This document shows, piece by piece, positions 30,879 to 36,698 of a stretch of 36,698 nt of DNA (positions within the stretch are counted from its first letter, which is position 1; every line of letters starts with the position of its first letter). A program made the translations under genes and the position numbers. Origin of the DNA: Streptomyces viridochromogenes DSM 40736 (GTDB taxonomy: Bacteria > Actinomycetota > Actinomycetes > Streptomycetales > Streptomycetaceae); NCBI RefSeq assembly GCF_000158955.1, contig NZ_GG657757.1, positions 3,878,877-3,915,574 of the forward strand, read 5' to 3'. Under the pieces are notes generated by a model that was not told the DNA's origin, made no database searches, and saw nothing but the letters and a program-made list of their open reading frames with translations.

Positions 30879-31460
30879 ATGGCGAAAAAAGAGGGACCGC
30901 CCCGCTGGGACCGCAAGATGCAGCAGCGGCTGGCCCGCGGGGAGGCGGCCGCCCTCGGTGAGCTCTACGACCGCTTCGCCTCCCTCGTGCACGGCCTCGC
31001 CCACCGCGTGCTCGGCGACGAACGCGCCGCCGACGGCATCACGCGCGAGGTCTTCGTCCACGTCTGGGAGCACCCGGACTCCTACGACCCCAAGCAGGAA
31101 CCGCTGCGCACCTGGGTCGCCGCGCTGACCCACCGCCTGGCCGTCCAGCGCCTGCGCGCCACCGAGACCGAGGCCCTCACCCTCGAAGGCTCCGGCACCC
31201 CGGAGGAGCTGGAGCACCGGGTGCGCCGCGCCTCGGTCGCCGCCCGGGCCGACTACATCGTCCAGTCCATGCCGGCCCCGCTGCGCTCAGCCCTGGAACG
31301 GGCCTACTTCCAGCGCCGCGACTACCGCCAGACCGCCACGGACCTCGGCATCACCGAGGACGAGGCCCGCCGGCGCCTCCGCCTCGGCCTGCAACTGCTG
31401 TCCACGGCCCACGACACCCAGGCACCGGGCGCACCCCCCGGATTCGGAGGTGCGGCGTGA
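30879..31460 (+). CDS. ECF-type RNA polymerase sigma factor
   Basis: This 193-residue protein has a sigma region 2 (QQRLARGEAAALGELYDRFA, then HRVLGDERAADGITREVFVH and VWEHPDSYDP) and a region 4 (MPAPLRSALERAYFQRRDYR, then QTATDLGITEDEARRRLRLG). The spacing is normal for ECF sigma factors. Its stop overlaps the GTG of the ZAS-MDMPI gene (GTGA), the coupling expected for a sigma/anti-sigma pair. GGGGTGAGGGGG precedes the ATG at 30879. Region 4 carries DLGITEDEARRRL as recognition helix-turn-helix. The target promoter is unknown. A STAS antagonist on the other side of the promoter suggests partner-switch input. Confidence 0.9.
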   Translation: MAKKEGPPRWDRKMQQRLARGEAAALGELYDRFASLVHGLAHRVLGDERAADGITREVFVHVWEHPDSYDPKQEPLRTWVAALTHRLAVQRLRATETEALTLEGSGTPEELEHRVRRASVAARADYIVQSMPAPLRSALERAYFQRRDYRQTATDLGITEDEARRRLRLGLQLLSTAHDTQAPGAPPGFGGAA

Positions 31461-32740
31461 ACGGCCCGGACCGGTTCGAGGAGGACGAAAGCGACGTTCC
31501 GGACGATTCCGGGCAGCAGGCCGGGGATCCGCTCCGGATCCCCATGCCCCGGGCCTCCGTCGAGGACAGCGGACTGCCGCTGCCCGAACCTGCGGACCTC
31601 GGGGACGCGGCGCCACCGCCCGTGCGGCCCGTGCTCGAACACCCCGTGCTGAAGTCGCTGCTCGGCGCCTGGGCGCTGGCCGCGTGCTCGGCCGAGGAGG
31701 CCACGGCCGTCGAGCAGCACCTCGGCGAGTGCGGCGCGTGCGCCGACGAGGCGCGGCGGCTGCGCGAGGCGGTCGGACTGCTGCAACGCCCCGAGAGCCT
31801 CGACCTGGATCCCGGCCTGCGCACCCGCGTGCTGGAGTCCTGCCTGGACCGGCGCCCGCCGCGCATCCCGGTGCCGGACTGGGCCGCCGCGTACGACGCC
31901 GAGACGGCACGCCTGGACGCCCTGCTCCAGGACTTCGGAGACGCCGAGTGGCACGCGCCGGTACGGCTGCGCTGGTTCCGGGGCGACGAGGCGACCAGCC
32001 GCCGCACCACCGTCGCCGGGGTCATCGCGCATCTGCTCAGCGTCGACGGGCTGGTGGCGGTCGCGCTCGGCCTGGACGACCCGATGGGCGACGTCACGGC
32101 CCGGCAGCCGACCCCGGCCGCCCGCACCGAGGCGTACTGGCGCGCCTCCCACTTCCCGCCGACCCGCGCGATGCGGGCGCCGTGGCGGGAGCAGAGCCAC
32201 CACCTCGTACGCACGGTGTCCTTCACGGGCAGCGGCGTCGGCAGGATGCCCGTGCCCTACGGCGACTTCGAACTGCCCCTGCACGACGCGATGCTCGACC
32301 GGGCCTTCGAGTGCTGGGTGCACGCGGAGGACATCGCGGACGCGGTGGACTACCCCTACGATCCGCCCTCGCCCCGCCATCTGCACCGCATGATCGACCT
32401 GGCGGCCCGCATGCTCCCGACCGCCCTGGCCCATCGCCGCCGCACCGGTCTGGCCGCCCCCGCCCGCCACCGTCACCTGGTCGCGGCCGGCGAACCGGGC
32501 CGCAGCCTCCGTCTGGAGATCGAGGGCTCGGGCGGCGGCGAGTGGCTGATCCCGCTGGACTCCCCCGCGGCCAAGGGCTCCGCCGAACATGAGGTGGCCC
32601 ACATCGCCCTGGACGGAGTCGAGTTCTGCCGCCTGGCAGCGGGCCACGTACCCCCGCAGGAGGCGGCGGCAGGTCAGGTGGGAGACCGCGACGCCATCAA
32701 GGACGTCCTGTTCGCGGCCGCTTCACTGAGCCGGATGTAG
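31457..32740 (+). CDS. anti-sigma factor: zinc-finger (ZAS) domain fused to an MDMPI/DinB-like domain
   Basis: This 427-residue protein starts with an acidic, Pro-rich stretch of about 65 residues. It is followed by a ZAS anti-sigma domain with HLGECGACADEARRLREAVG, giving the zinc ligands His-x3-Cys-x2-Cys. From about residue 130 it has a four-helix DinB-like fold of the mycothiol-dependent maleylpyruvate isomerase N-terminal type: WAAAYDAETARLDALLQDFG, then RRTTVAGVIAHLLSVDGLVA with a His, and FECWVHAEDIADAVDYPYDP with the conserved HxxD. The C-terminus is an SCP2-like MDMPI_C part. The sigma factor is coupled upstream, so it should inhibit it, and the MDMPI part may sense mycothiol or a small thiol. 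This is inference. Confidence 0.88.
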   Translation: MNGPDRFEEDESDVPDDSGQQAGDPLRIPMPRASVEDSGLPLPEPADLGDAAPPPVRPVLEHPVLKSLLGAWALAACSAEEATAVEQHLGECGACADEARRLREAVGLLQRPESLDLDPGLRTRVLESCLDRRPPRIPVPDWAAAYDAETARLDALLQDFGDAEWHAPVRLRWFRGDEATSRRTTVAGVIAHLLSVDGLVAVALGLDDPMGDVTARQPTPAARTEAYWRASHFPPTRAMRAPWREQSHHLVRTVSFTGSGVGRMPVPYGDFELPLHDAMLDRAFECWVHAEDIADAVDYPYDPPSPRHLHRMIDLAARMLPTALAHRRRTGLAAPARHRHLVAAGEPGRSLRLEIEGSGGGEWLIPLDSPAAKGSAEHEVAHIALDGVEFCRLAAGHVPPQEAAAGQVGDRDAIKDVLFAAASLSRM

Positions 32741-32771
32741 AACCCGACTCCAGGGGCACGCCCTCGGCCTC

Positions 32772-32840
32772 GGGGGCGCGGGGCGTCTCGATATGCGGCT
32801 CCGCCGCGTGGGCGCGAACAACCCCCACGCGCCCGCACCC
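32772..32840. terminator. two-hairpin intergenic repeat/terminator between convergent genes
   Basis: GCGGC-TCC-GCCGC (32795-32807) is a 5-bp stem, and GGGCGCG (32810-32816) pairs with CGCGCCC (32828-32834) as a 7-bp stem. The stretch begins GGGGGCGCGGGG and ends CCCGCACCCGCC. It resembles an intergenic repeat common in Streptomyces and sits between the convergent anti-sigma and purU genes, where it can stop transcription from both sides. Confidence 0.65.
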
Positions 32841-32866
32841 GCCACCAAACGGGTGGAACCGAGCTC

Positions 32867-33748
32867 CTAGGCGAAAATCACAGTCCGCCGCCCATTGAGC
32901 AGAATCCTCCGCTCGGCATGCCACTTCACACCCCGAGCCAACGCCTGGCACTCCACATCCCGCCCGATGGCGACCAGCCCCTCCGGCGTCACGTCATGCC
33001 CCACCCGCTCGACCTCCTGCTCGATGATCGGCCCCTCGTCCAGATCGGCCGTCACATAGTGAGCGGTGGCCCCGATCAGCTTCACCCCCCGGGCGTGAGC
33101 CTGGTGATACGGCTTCGCCCCCTTGAAGCTCGGCAGGAACGAGTGGTGGATGTTGATGATCCGCCCGCTCAGCTGCTTGCACAGGTCGTCCGAGAGCACC
33201 TGCATGTACCGGGCGAGAACGACCAGCTCGACACCCTCCTCACGCACGAGGTCGAGCAGCCGTGCCTCCGCCTCCGGCTTCGTGTCCTTCGTCACCGGAA
33301 TGTGGTGGAAGGGGATGTTGTAAGAGCCCACCAGCTCCGCGAAGTCCGTGTGGTTGGACACCACTCCGGCGATCTCCACCGGCAGCGCCCCGGTCCGCGC
33401 CCGGAACAGCAGGTCGTTGAGGCAGTGCCCGAACTTGCTGACCATCAGCAGGATGCGCATCTTCTGGTCGGCCCGGTTGATCTGCCACTCCATCTGGAAG
33501 GAGTCACCGATCGCCGCGAAGCTGGCCCGCAGCTTGTCCAGGCTCACCGGAGCGTCCGCCGAGAAGTGGACGCGCATGAAGAACAGTCCCGTGTCGTGGT
33601 CGCCGAACTGCTGGCTGTCCTCGATGTTGCAGCCGGTCATGAACAGGTAGCTCGACACGGCGTGCACGATGCCCTTGCGGTCCGGGCAGGACAGGGTGAG
33701 GACGTACTGATCGGCCGGGGCGGCGGCGCTGGTGGACTGCTCGTTCAT
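32867..33748 (-). CDS. purU: formyltetrahydrofolate deformylase
   Basis: From the ATG at 33748 this is a 293-residue protein. The N-terminal ACT domain (YVLTLSCPDRKGIVHAVSSY, residues 13-90) is followed by a formyltransferase-like domain with KMRILLMVSKFGHCLNDLLF, LARYMQVLSDDL and IINIHHSFLPSFKGAKPYHQ, which provides the catalytic Asn-His pair. TADLDEGPIIEQEVERVGH holds the catalytic Asp. It hydrolyses 10-formyl-tetrahydrofolate to formate and tetrahydrofolate, balancing one-carbon pools. The length is typical (about 280-295). It is probably monocistronic, ending in a shared terminator repeat with the anti-sigma gene. Gene assignment rests on motif identity throughout. Confidence 0.95.
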   Translation of the reverse strand: MNEQSTSAAAPADQYVLTLSCPDRKGIVHAVSSYLFMTGCNIEDSQQFGDHDTGLFFMRVHFSADAPVSLDKLRASFAAIGDSFQMEWQINRADQKMRILLMVSKFGHCLNDLLFRARTGALPVEIAGVVSNHTDFAELVGSYNIPFHHIPVTKDTKPEAEARLLDLVREEGVELVVLARYMQVLSDDLCKQLSGRIINIHHSFLPSFKGAKPYHQAHARGVKLIGATAHYVTADLDEGPIIEQEVERVGHDVTPEGLVAIGRDVECQALARGVKWHAERRILLNGRRTVIFA

Positions 33749-33794
33749 GCAGGACAGGGTCCCACAAGCAGCCACGCCGCCGGCAATCGTCCCG

Positions 33795-34295
33795 CTAGGC
33801 GGACCTCGTCATGATCCGCAGGACCTCCAGGCTGCGCGGCGGTGTGTCCGGCTCCTCGCCGTCGCTCGCGGCGAGCCGCGCGTGCGCGTCCCGGGCCGCC
33901 CCGACCGCCTCCGGCCACGCCTGGTGTTCGAGATACGCCGAGACCGGCGCGTCCGGCCCGACCTGGTGCATGATCCGCAGCACCCGCAGCACGGCGGCGT
34001 CGACGAGGGCCGCCTCCTGCGCGTCACGGAAGATCGTGCCGACGTACTTCTCGGCGGACCAGTGGTCCAGCCAGGTGTCCTCGACCAGGCGGTACACCGC
34101 GTCGGTCACGTCGCCGTAGCCGTCCACGCCGGCCAGCCAGACGTCCCGCTGGAAGACGGGATCGGAAAGCATGTGCAGCGCCGAGCGCACGTTGCTGCGC
34201 CAGCGCCACCACGGCATGTCGTTGACAGGCATGCCGCCCATGGTGGATGAGCGACGGCCACGACGGGAAGAGTTCTCCGAAGCTTGCACGGTCAT
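33795..34295 (-). CDS. SCO4402-family conserved hypothetical protein
   Basis: From the ATG at 34295 this is a 166-residue protein with the conserved core MPVNDMPWWRWRSNVRSALH, then DVWLAGVDGYGDVTDAVYRL and DTWLDHWSAEKYVGTIFRDA, ending RSLEVLRIMTRSA. I recall this sequence as the actinobacterial SCO4402 family, which has no known function. The protein is helical and soluble, with no signal peptide or membrane segment. GAGGGGA lies about 12 bases before the ATG, and an in-frame GTG at 34325 and an ATG at 34211 are alternatives. It lies 46 bases upstream of purU on the same strand and may be co-transcribed. Confidence 0.8.
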   Translation of the reverse strand: MTVQASENSSRRGRRSSTMGGMPVNDMPWWRWRSNVRSALHMLSDPVFQRDVWLAGVDGYGDVTDAVYRLVEDTWLDHWSAEKYVGTIFRDAQEAALVDAAVLRVLRIMHQVGPDAPVSAYLEHQAWPEAVGAARDAHARLAASDGEEPDTPPRSLEVLRIMTRSA

Positions 34296-34412
34296 CGATC
34301 GTACGTTCCCCTCCACATCGGTCACCTCTGCCCCCGCAATTCACCTGCTCGTCACCCATTGTTGACCCGAGATCACTCACGGGTTAGTCGTGTGGCGGAA
34401 TCGTGCGGAACC

Positions 34413-35723
34413 ATGACCGGCAGGCGACGCACCCGCAGCACATTCCTCCCCGGCCTCCTCACCCGTCACGCCAGACACGGCGTCCTCTGTGCGGGCGCGG
34501 CGGTCGCGTGCGCGTCGCTCCTCGCCGGCTGCGGGGTCGTCCCCGGTACCACGGGGGGCGTCGGGGACGACCCGATCACCGTCATGACGTGGGCTCCCCA
34601 GGACACCAAGGCGACCAACAAGCCCGGCATGCCCGCCTTCGCCCGCGCCTACGCCCGCTGGATCAACGCCAAGGGCGGGATCAACGGCCGCAAGCTCAAC
34701 GTGCTGACCTGCAACGACCACAACGACAGCGTGGCCGCCGCGAAGTGCGCCCGGCAGGCCGCCAAGGAGAACGCCGTCGCGGTCGTAGGATCCTACAGCC
34801 AGTACGCCGACTCCTTCTTCCCGTCCCTGGAGGGCGCGGGCATCCCGTACATCGGCGGCTACGGCATCACCAACGCCGAGTTCACCAGCCCCCTGTCCTA
34901 CCCCGTCAACGGCGGCCAGCCCGCGCTGCTCGCCGGTCTCGGCAAGGCGCTCGCCGACTGCGGTCCCGTCGCGCTGATCCGGCCCGACACCATCGCGGGC
35001 GACCAACTGCCCCCGCTGCTCGACTCCGGCCTGAAGGCGGGCGGGCACCAGGCCTCCAAGGACCAGCGGGCGGCGGAGGACGCCACCGAGTACGACGGCC
35101 AGGCCGCGCGGGCCCTGCGGGCGACGACCACCACCCCGGGGGACGAGGGATGCGTGGTGCCCGCGCTCGGGGACCGCAACGGCACCTACATGGACTCCTT
35201 CCGGCGGGCCCGCGAGGACTATCCCGACGTCCGGACGGCGGCCGTGCTCGGCAGCGTCGACCAGACGGTGATCGACGCGACGGGCGGGGCGTCGGGACCG
35301 TACGAGGGCTCGTACATCACCGGCTGGTACCCGGTGGCGAGCGACCCGCGCTGGGACGGGATGAAACAGGTCATCCGGGACGAGGCCTTCGACGACAACC
35401 GGATCGACCCGGCGGACGCGGGGGTGCAGACCACGTGGATCGCCTACACCGTCTTCCGGAAGGTCGTCGAGTCGCTCGGCAGCGGCGAGGTGACCGCCGA
35501 CACGGTGACGGAGGCCCTCGACAACGGCCTCAGGATCGGCACGGGCGGTCTGACGCCGACGCTGCGGTGGCGGTTCCAGGACCGGCTCGCCTCCGTCGGC
35601 TTCCCGCGCCTGGTCAACGCGAACGTGACGCTCCAGGTGGTGCGGGAAGGGCGGCTGGTGTCGGCGCGCAAGGGCTTCGTCGACACGACCAGGATCCTGC
35701 AGAACGCCGACGTGAACTACTGA
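34413..35723 (+). CDS. ABC transporter substrate-binding lipoprotein, branched-chain amino acid (LivJ) type
   Basis: This 436-residue protein has an Arg-rich N-terminus, a hydrophobic stretch and a lipobox LLAGC with Cys40, so it is a membrane-anchored lipoprotein. The periplasmic-binding-protein type 1 fold is shown by ARAYARWINAKGGINGRKLN, ALIRPDTIAGDQLPPLLDSG and GVQTTWIAYTVFRKVVESLG. AVVGSYSQYADSFFPSLEGA and IPYIGGYGITNAEFTSPLSY are the ligand-hinge segments. Members bind amino acids, amides or small acids. No permease or ATPase gene is near, so it may serve a distant transporter or act as a sensor. The ATG at 34413 places the lipobox at the normal distance. Confidence 0.9.
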   Translation: MTGRRRTRSTFLPGLLTRHARHGVLCAGAAVACASLLAGCGVVPGTTGGVGDDPITVMTWAPQDTKATNKPGMPAFARAYARWINAKGGINGRKLNVLTCNDHNDSVAAAKCARQAAKENAVAVVGSYSQYADSFFPSLEGAGIPYIGGYGITNAEFTSPLSYPVNGGQPALLAGLGKALADCGPVALIRPDTIAGDQLPPLLDSGLKAGGHQASKDQRAAEDATEYDGQAARALRATTTTPGDEGCVVPALGDRNGTYMDSFRRAREDYPDVRTAAVLGSVDQTVIDATGGASGPYEGSYITGWYPVASDPRWDGMKQVIRDEAFDDNRIDPADAGVQTTWIAYTVFRKVVESLGSGEVTADTVTEALDNGLRIGTGGLTPTLRWRFQDRLASVGFPRLVNANVTLQVVREGRLVSARKGFVDTTRILQNADVNY

Positions 35724-35762
35724 GCGCCCCGGCTCAGCGGTTCATCGCCGGACCAACTCACG

Positions 35763-36650
35763 TCACAGCTGCGTCGGCTGGCGCTCGGTCAGGCCGTACC
35801 GCTTCGCGATCGAGTTCCACAGCTGGGCCGCCTTGGTCTTCTCGGTGCTCGCGGCGACGCTGGCCCGGTTCCCGGCCTGGGTCTGGCCGGTGGCCCGGGC
35901 CTGGCCCTTCTTGCAGCCCTTCTTCCCGGCGGTCTGGTCGGCCCAGGAGGCGTAGTGGTTGTCGGCCGAGGCGGAGGCCTGCCACGCCTTGGTGAGGGCC
36001 GTGGTCAGCGCGGCGTGGTCGGGCAGCTTGTCGACCGTGATGCCGCCGAGCCGGGTGACCAGCTCGGTGCGCTGCCTGGCCGCGTCGCGCAGGTTCTTGG
36101 CGGCCTGGGGGAGGTTGTCGCAGCGCCTGACGTCGGCCACCGCGTTGATCACGGTGCTGCGGCTGTCGCCGCTGTCGGCGAGCAGCTTGTCCAGCTCGAC
36201 CGCCTGTGCCCGGACCGGGTCGGCGGACGGCGAGGCGGACCCCTGCGTGGCGGGTGCCGAGGCGGCCACGGTCTTGTTGTCACCACCGCCGTCGTCACCG
36301 CCTCCGCCACCGGCGAGCAGCGCGCCCGCGCCGACGCCGAGGACGGCTATGCCGATGCCGACGGCCGCGATGACCGGCACGCGCGAGCCGGTACGGCCGC
36401 CGCGACCGCCCCGGCCGCCGCCGCGCCCGTCGGCCGGGGCGTAGGAGGGCTGCGGAGCGCCGTAGGAAGACTGGTGCGGGGACAGCGGCTGATCGACGCG
36501 GGGCATCTGCTGGGTGGCCCCGGCCGGGCCGTCCGCGCCCTGGTCGCTGCGGAAGAGGTTCTCGAACCCGGCGGGCGGCTGCTGGTCGGCGCCGGGCACC
36601 GGCGGGATGTACTGCGTCGCCTCGGCGTCCGGGTTCGAGGCGGGCGGCAC
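35763..36650 (-). CDS. membrane-anchored hypothetical protein with a Pro/Gln-rich cytoplasmic N-terminus
   Basis: A 295-residue product from the GTG at 36650. The frame stays open to the right edge, so the true start may lie beyond the window. The order is: a disordered Pro/Gln-rich region with ATQYIPPVPG, a Gly/Arg-rich stretch, one transmembrane segment VIAAVGIGIAVLGVGAGALL near residue 100, a Gly/Asp linker, and an extracytoplasmic helical domain (AQAVELDKLLADSGDSRSTV, then NLPQAAKNLRDAARQRTELV and LTKAWQASASADNHYASWAD). A pair of Cys in DVRRCDN and KKGCKKG may form a disulfide. It occurs in Streptomyces in this overall form, but I know of no function. Confidence 0.75.
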   Translation of the reverse strand: MPPASNPDAEATQYIPPVPGADQQPPAGFENLFRSDQGADGPAGATQQMPRVDQPLSPHQSSYGAPQPSYAPADGRGGGRGGRGGRTGSRVPVIAAVGIGIAVLGVGAGALLAGGGGGDDGGGDNKTVAASAPATQGSASPSADPVRAQAVELDKLLADSGDSRSTVINAVADVRRCDNLPQAAKNLRDAARQRTELVTRLGGITVDKLPDHAALTTALTKAWQASASADNHYASWADQTAGKKGCKKGQARATGQTQAGNRASVAASTEKTKAAQLWNSIAKRYGLTERQPTQL

Positions 36651-36698
36651 GCGGCCACGGCCCCCGCACCGGCCCGGGGCCCGGTGCCGAGGAACGTG

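Overview
The window is chromosomal DNA of a Streptomyces or close relative. The evidence is very high GC, a strong third-position GC bias in every frame that reads as a family, GTG starts, ATGA/GTGA stop-start overlaps, a zinc anti-sigma factor next to its ECF sigma factor, and two interspersed repeats that I associate with Streptomyces.

Most of the left two-thirds (about 1-29.5 kb) is an accessory catabolic region built around CoA thioesters. It encodes acyl-CoA dehydrogenase subunits (1-698, 19847-20995, 24629-26646), a thiolase-fold protein whose N-terminal nucleophilic Cys is Ser (808-1980), a DoxX membrane protein coupled to a DUF35 zinc-ribbon/OB-fold protein (6275-7146), and an NDP-forming acyl-CoA synthetase coupled to a crotonase (9238-12255). 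It also encodes a flavin reductase (12370-13011), a Zn alcohol dehydrogenase (18798-19847), an SDR (21270-22184), a cyclase-family hydrolase (22291-23217), an ACMSD-like amidohydrolase (26656-27852) and an AMP-forming acyl-CoA ligase (27955-29475). Six of these transcription starts or divergent promoter pairs carry the same palindrome, ATCTGACG-N3-CGTCAGAT, ten copies in all with two of them degenerate. This points to one TetR-like regulator, whose gene is not in the window. In two promoters the palindrome centre is the -10 box (TTGCGC-N16-TACCGT) and the start codon follows within 2-3 bases, so these mRNAs are probably leaderless. The substrate cannot be named from sequence. The gene set fits activation to a CoA thioester, dehydrogenation, hydration, oxidation, and cleavage by an aldolase-like thiolase/DUF35 pair.

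Housekeeping or unrelated genes interrupt this region: a PNPOx-family protein, a methyltransferase, two GNAT acetyltransferases, DUF4287, a P-loop kinase, an FMO-like oxidoreductase, a Vat-like acetyltransferase, a TPR membrane protein coupled to a TPR-AAA ATPase, an MFS transporter divergent from a GlxA-type AraC regulator, and a serine-kinase-type ATP-binding protein. Several GC-rich tandem repeats (8- to about 100-bp periods) lie in the gaps. Two genes, the methyltransferase and the NDP-forming acyl-CoA synthetase, carry single-base frameshifts.

The right end (29.4-36.7 kb) looks like core chromosome: a calerythrin-like EF-hand protein, a STAS anti-anti-sigma factor, an ECF sigma factor with a fused ZAS-MDMPI anti-sigma factor, purU, an SCO4402-like protein, a substrate-binding lipoprotein with no transporter beside it, and a membrane-anchored hypothetical protein cut by the window edge. 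No tRNA, rRNA, CRISPR array or transposase was seen.
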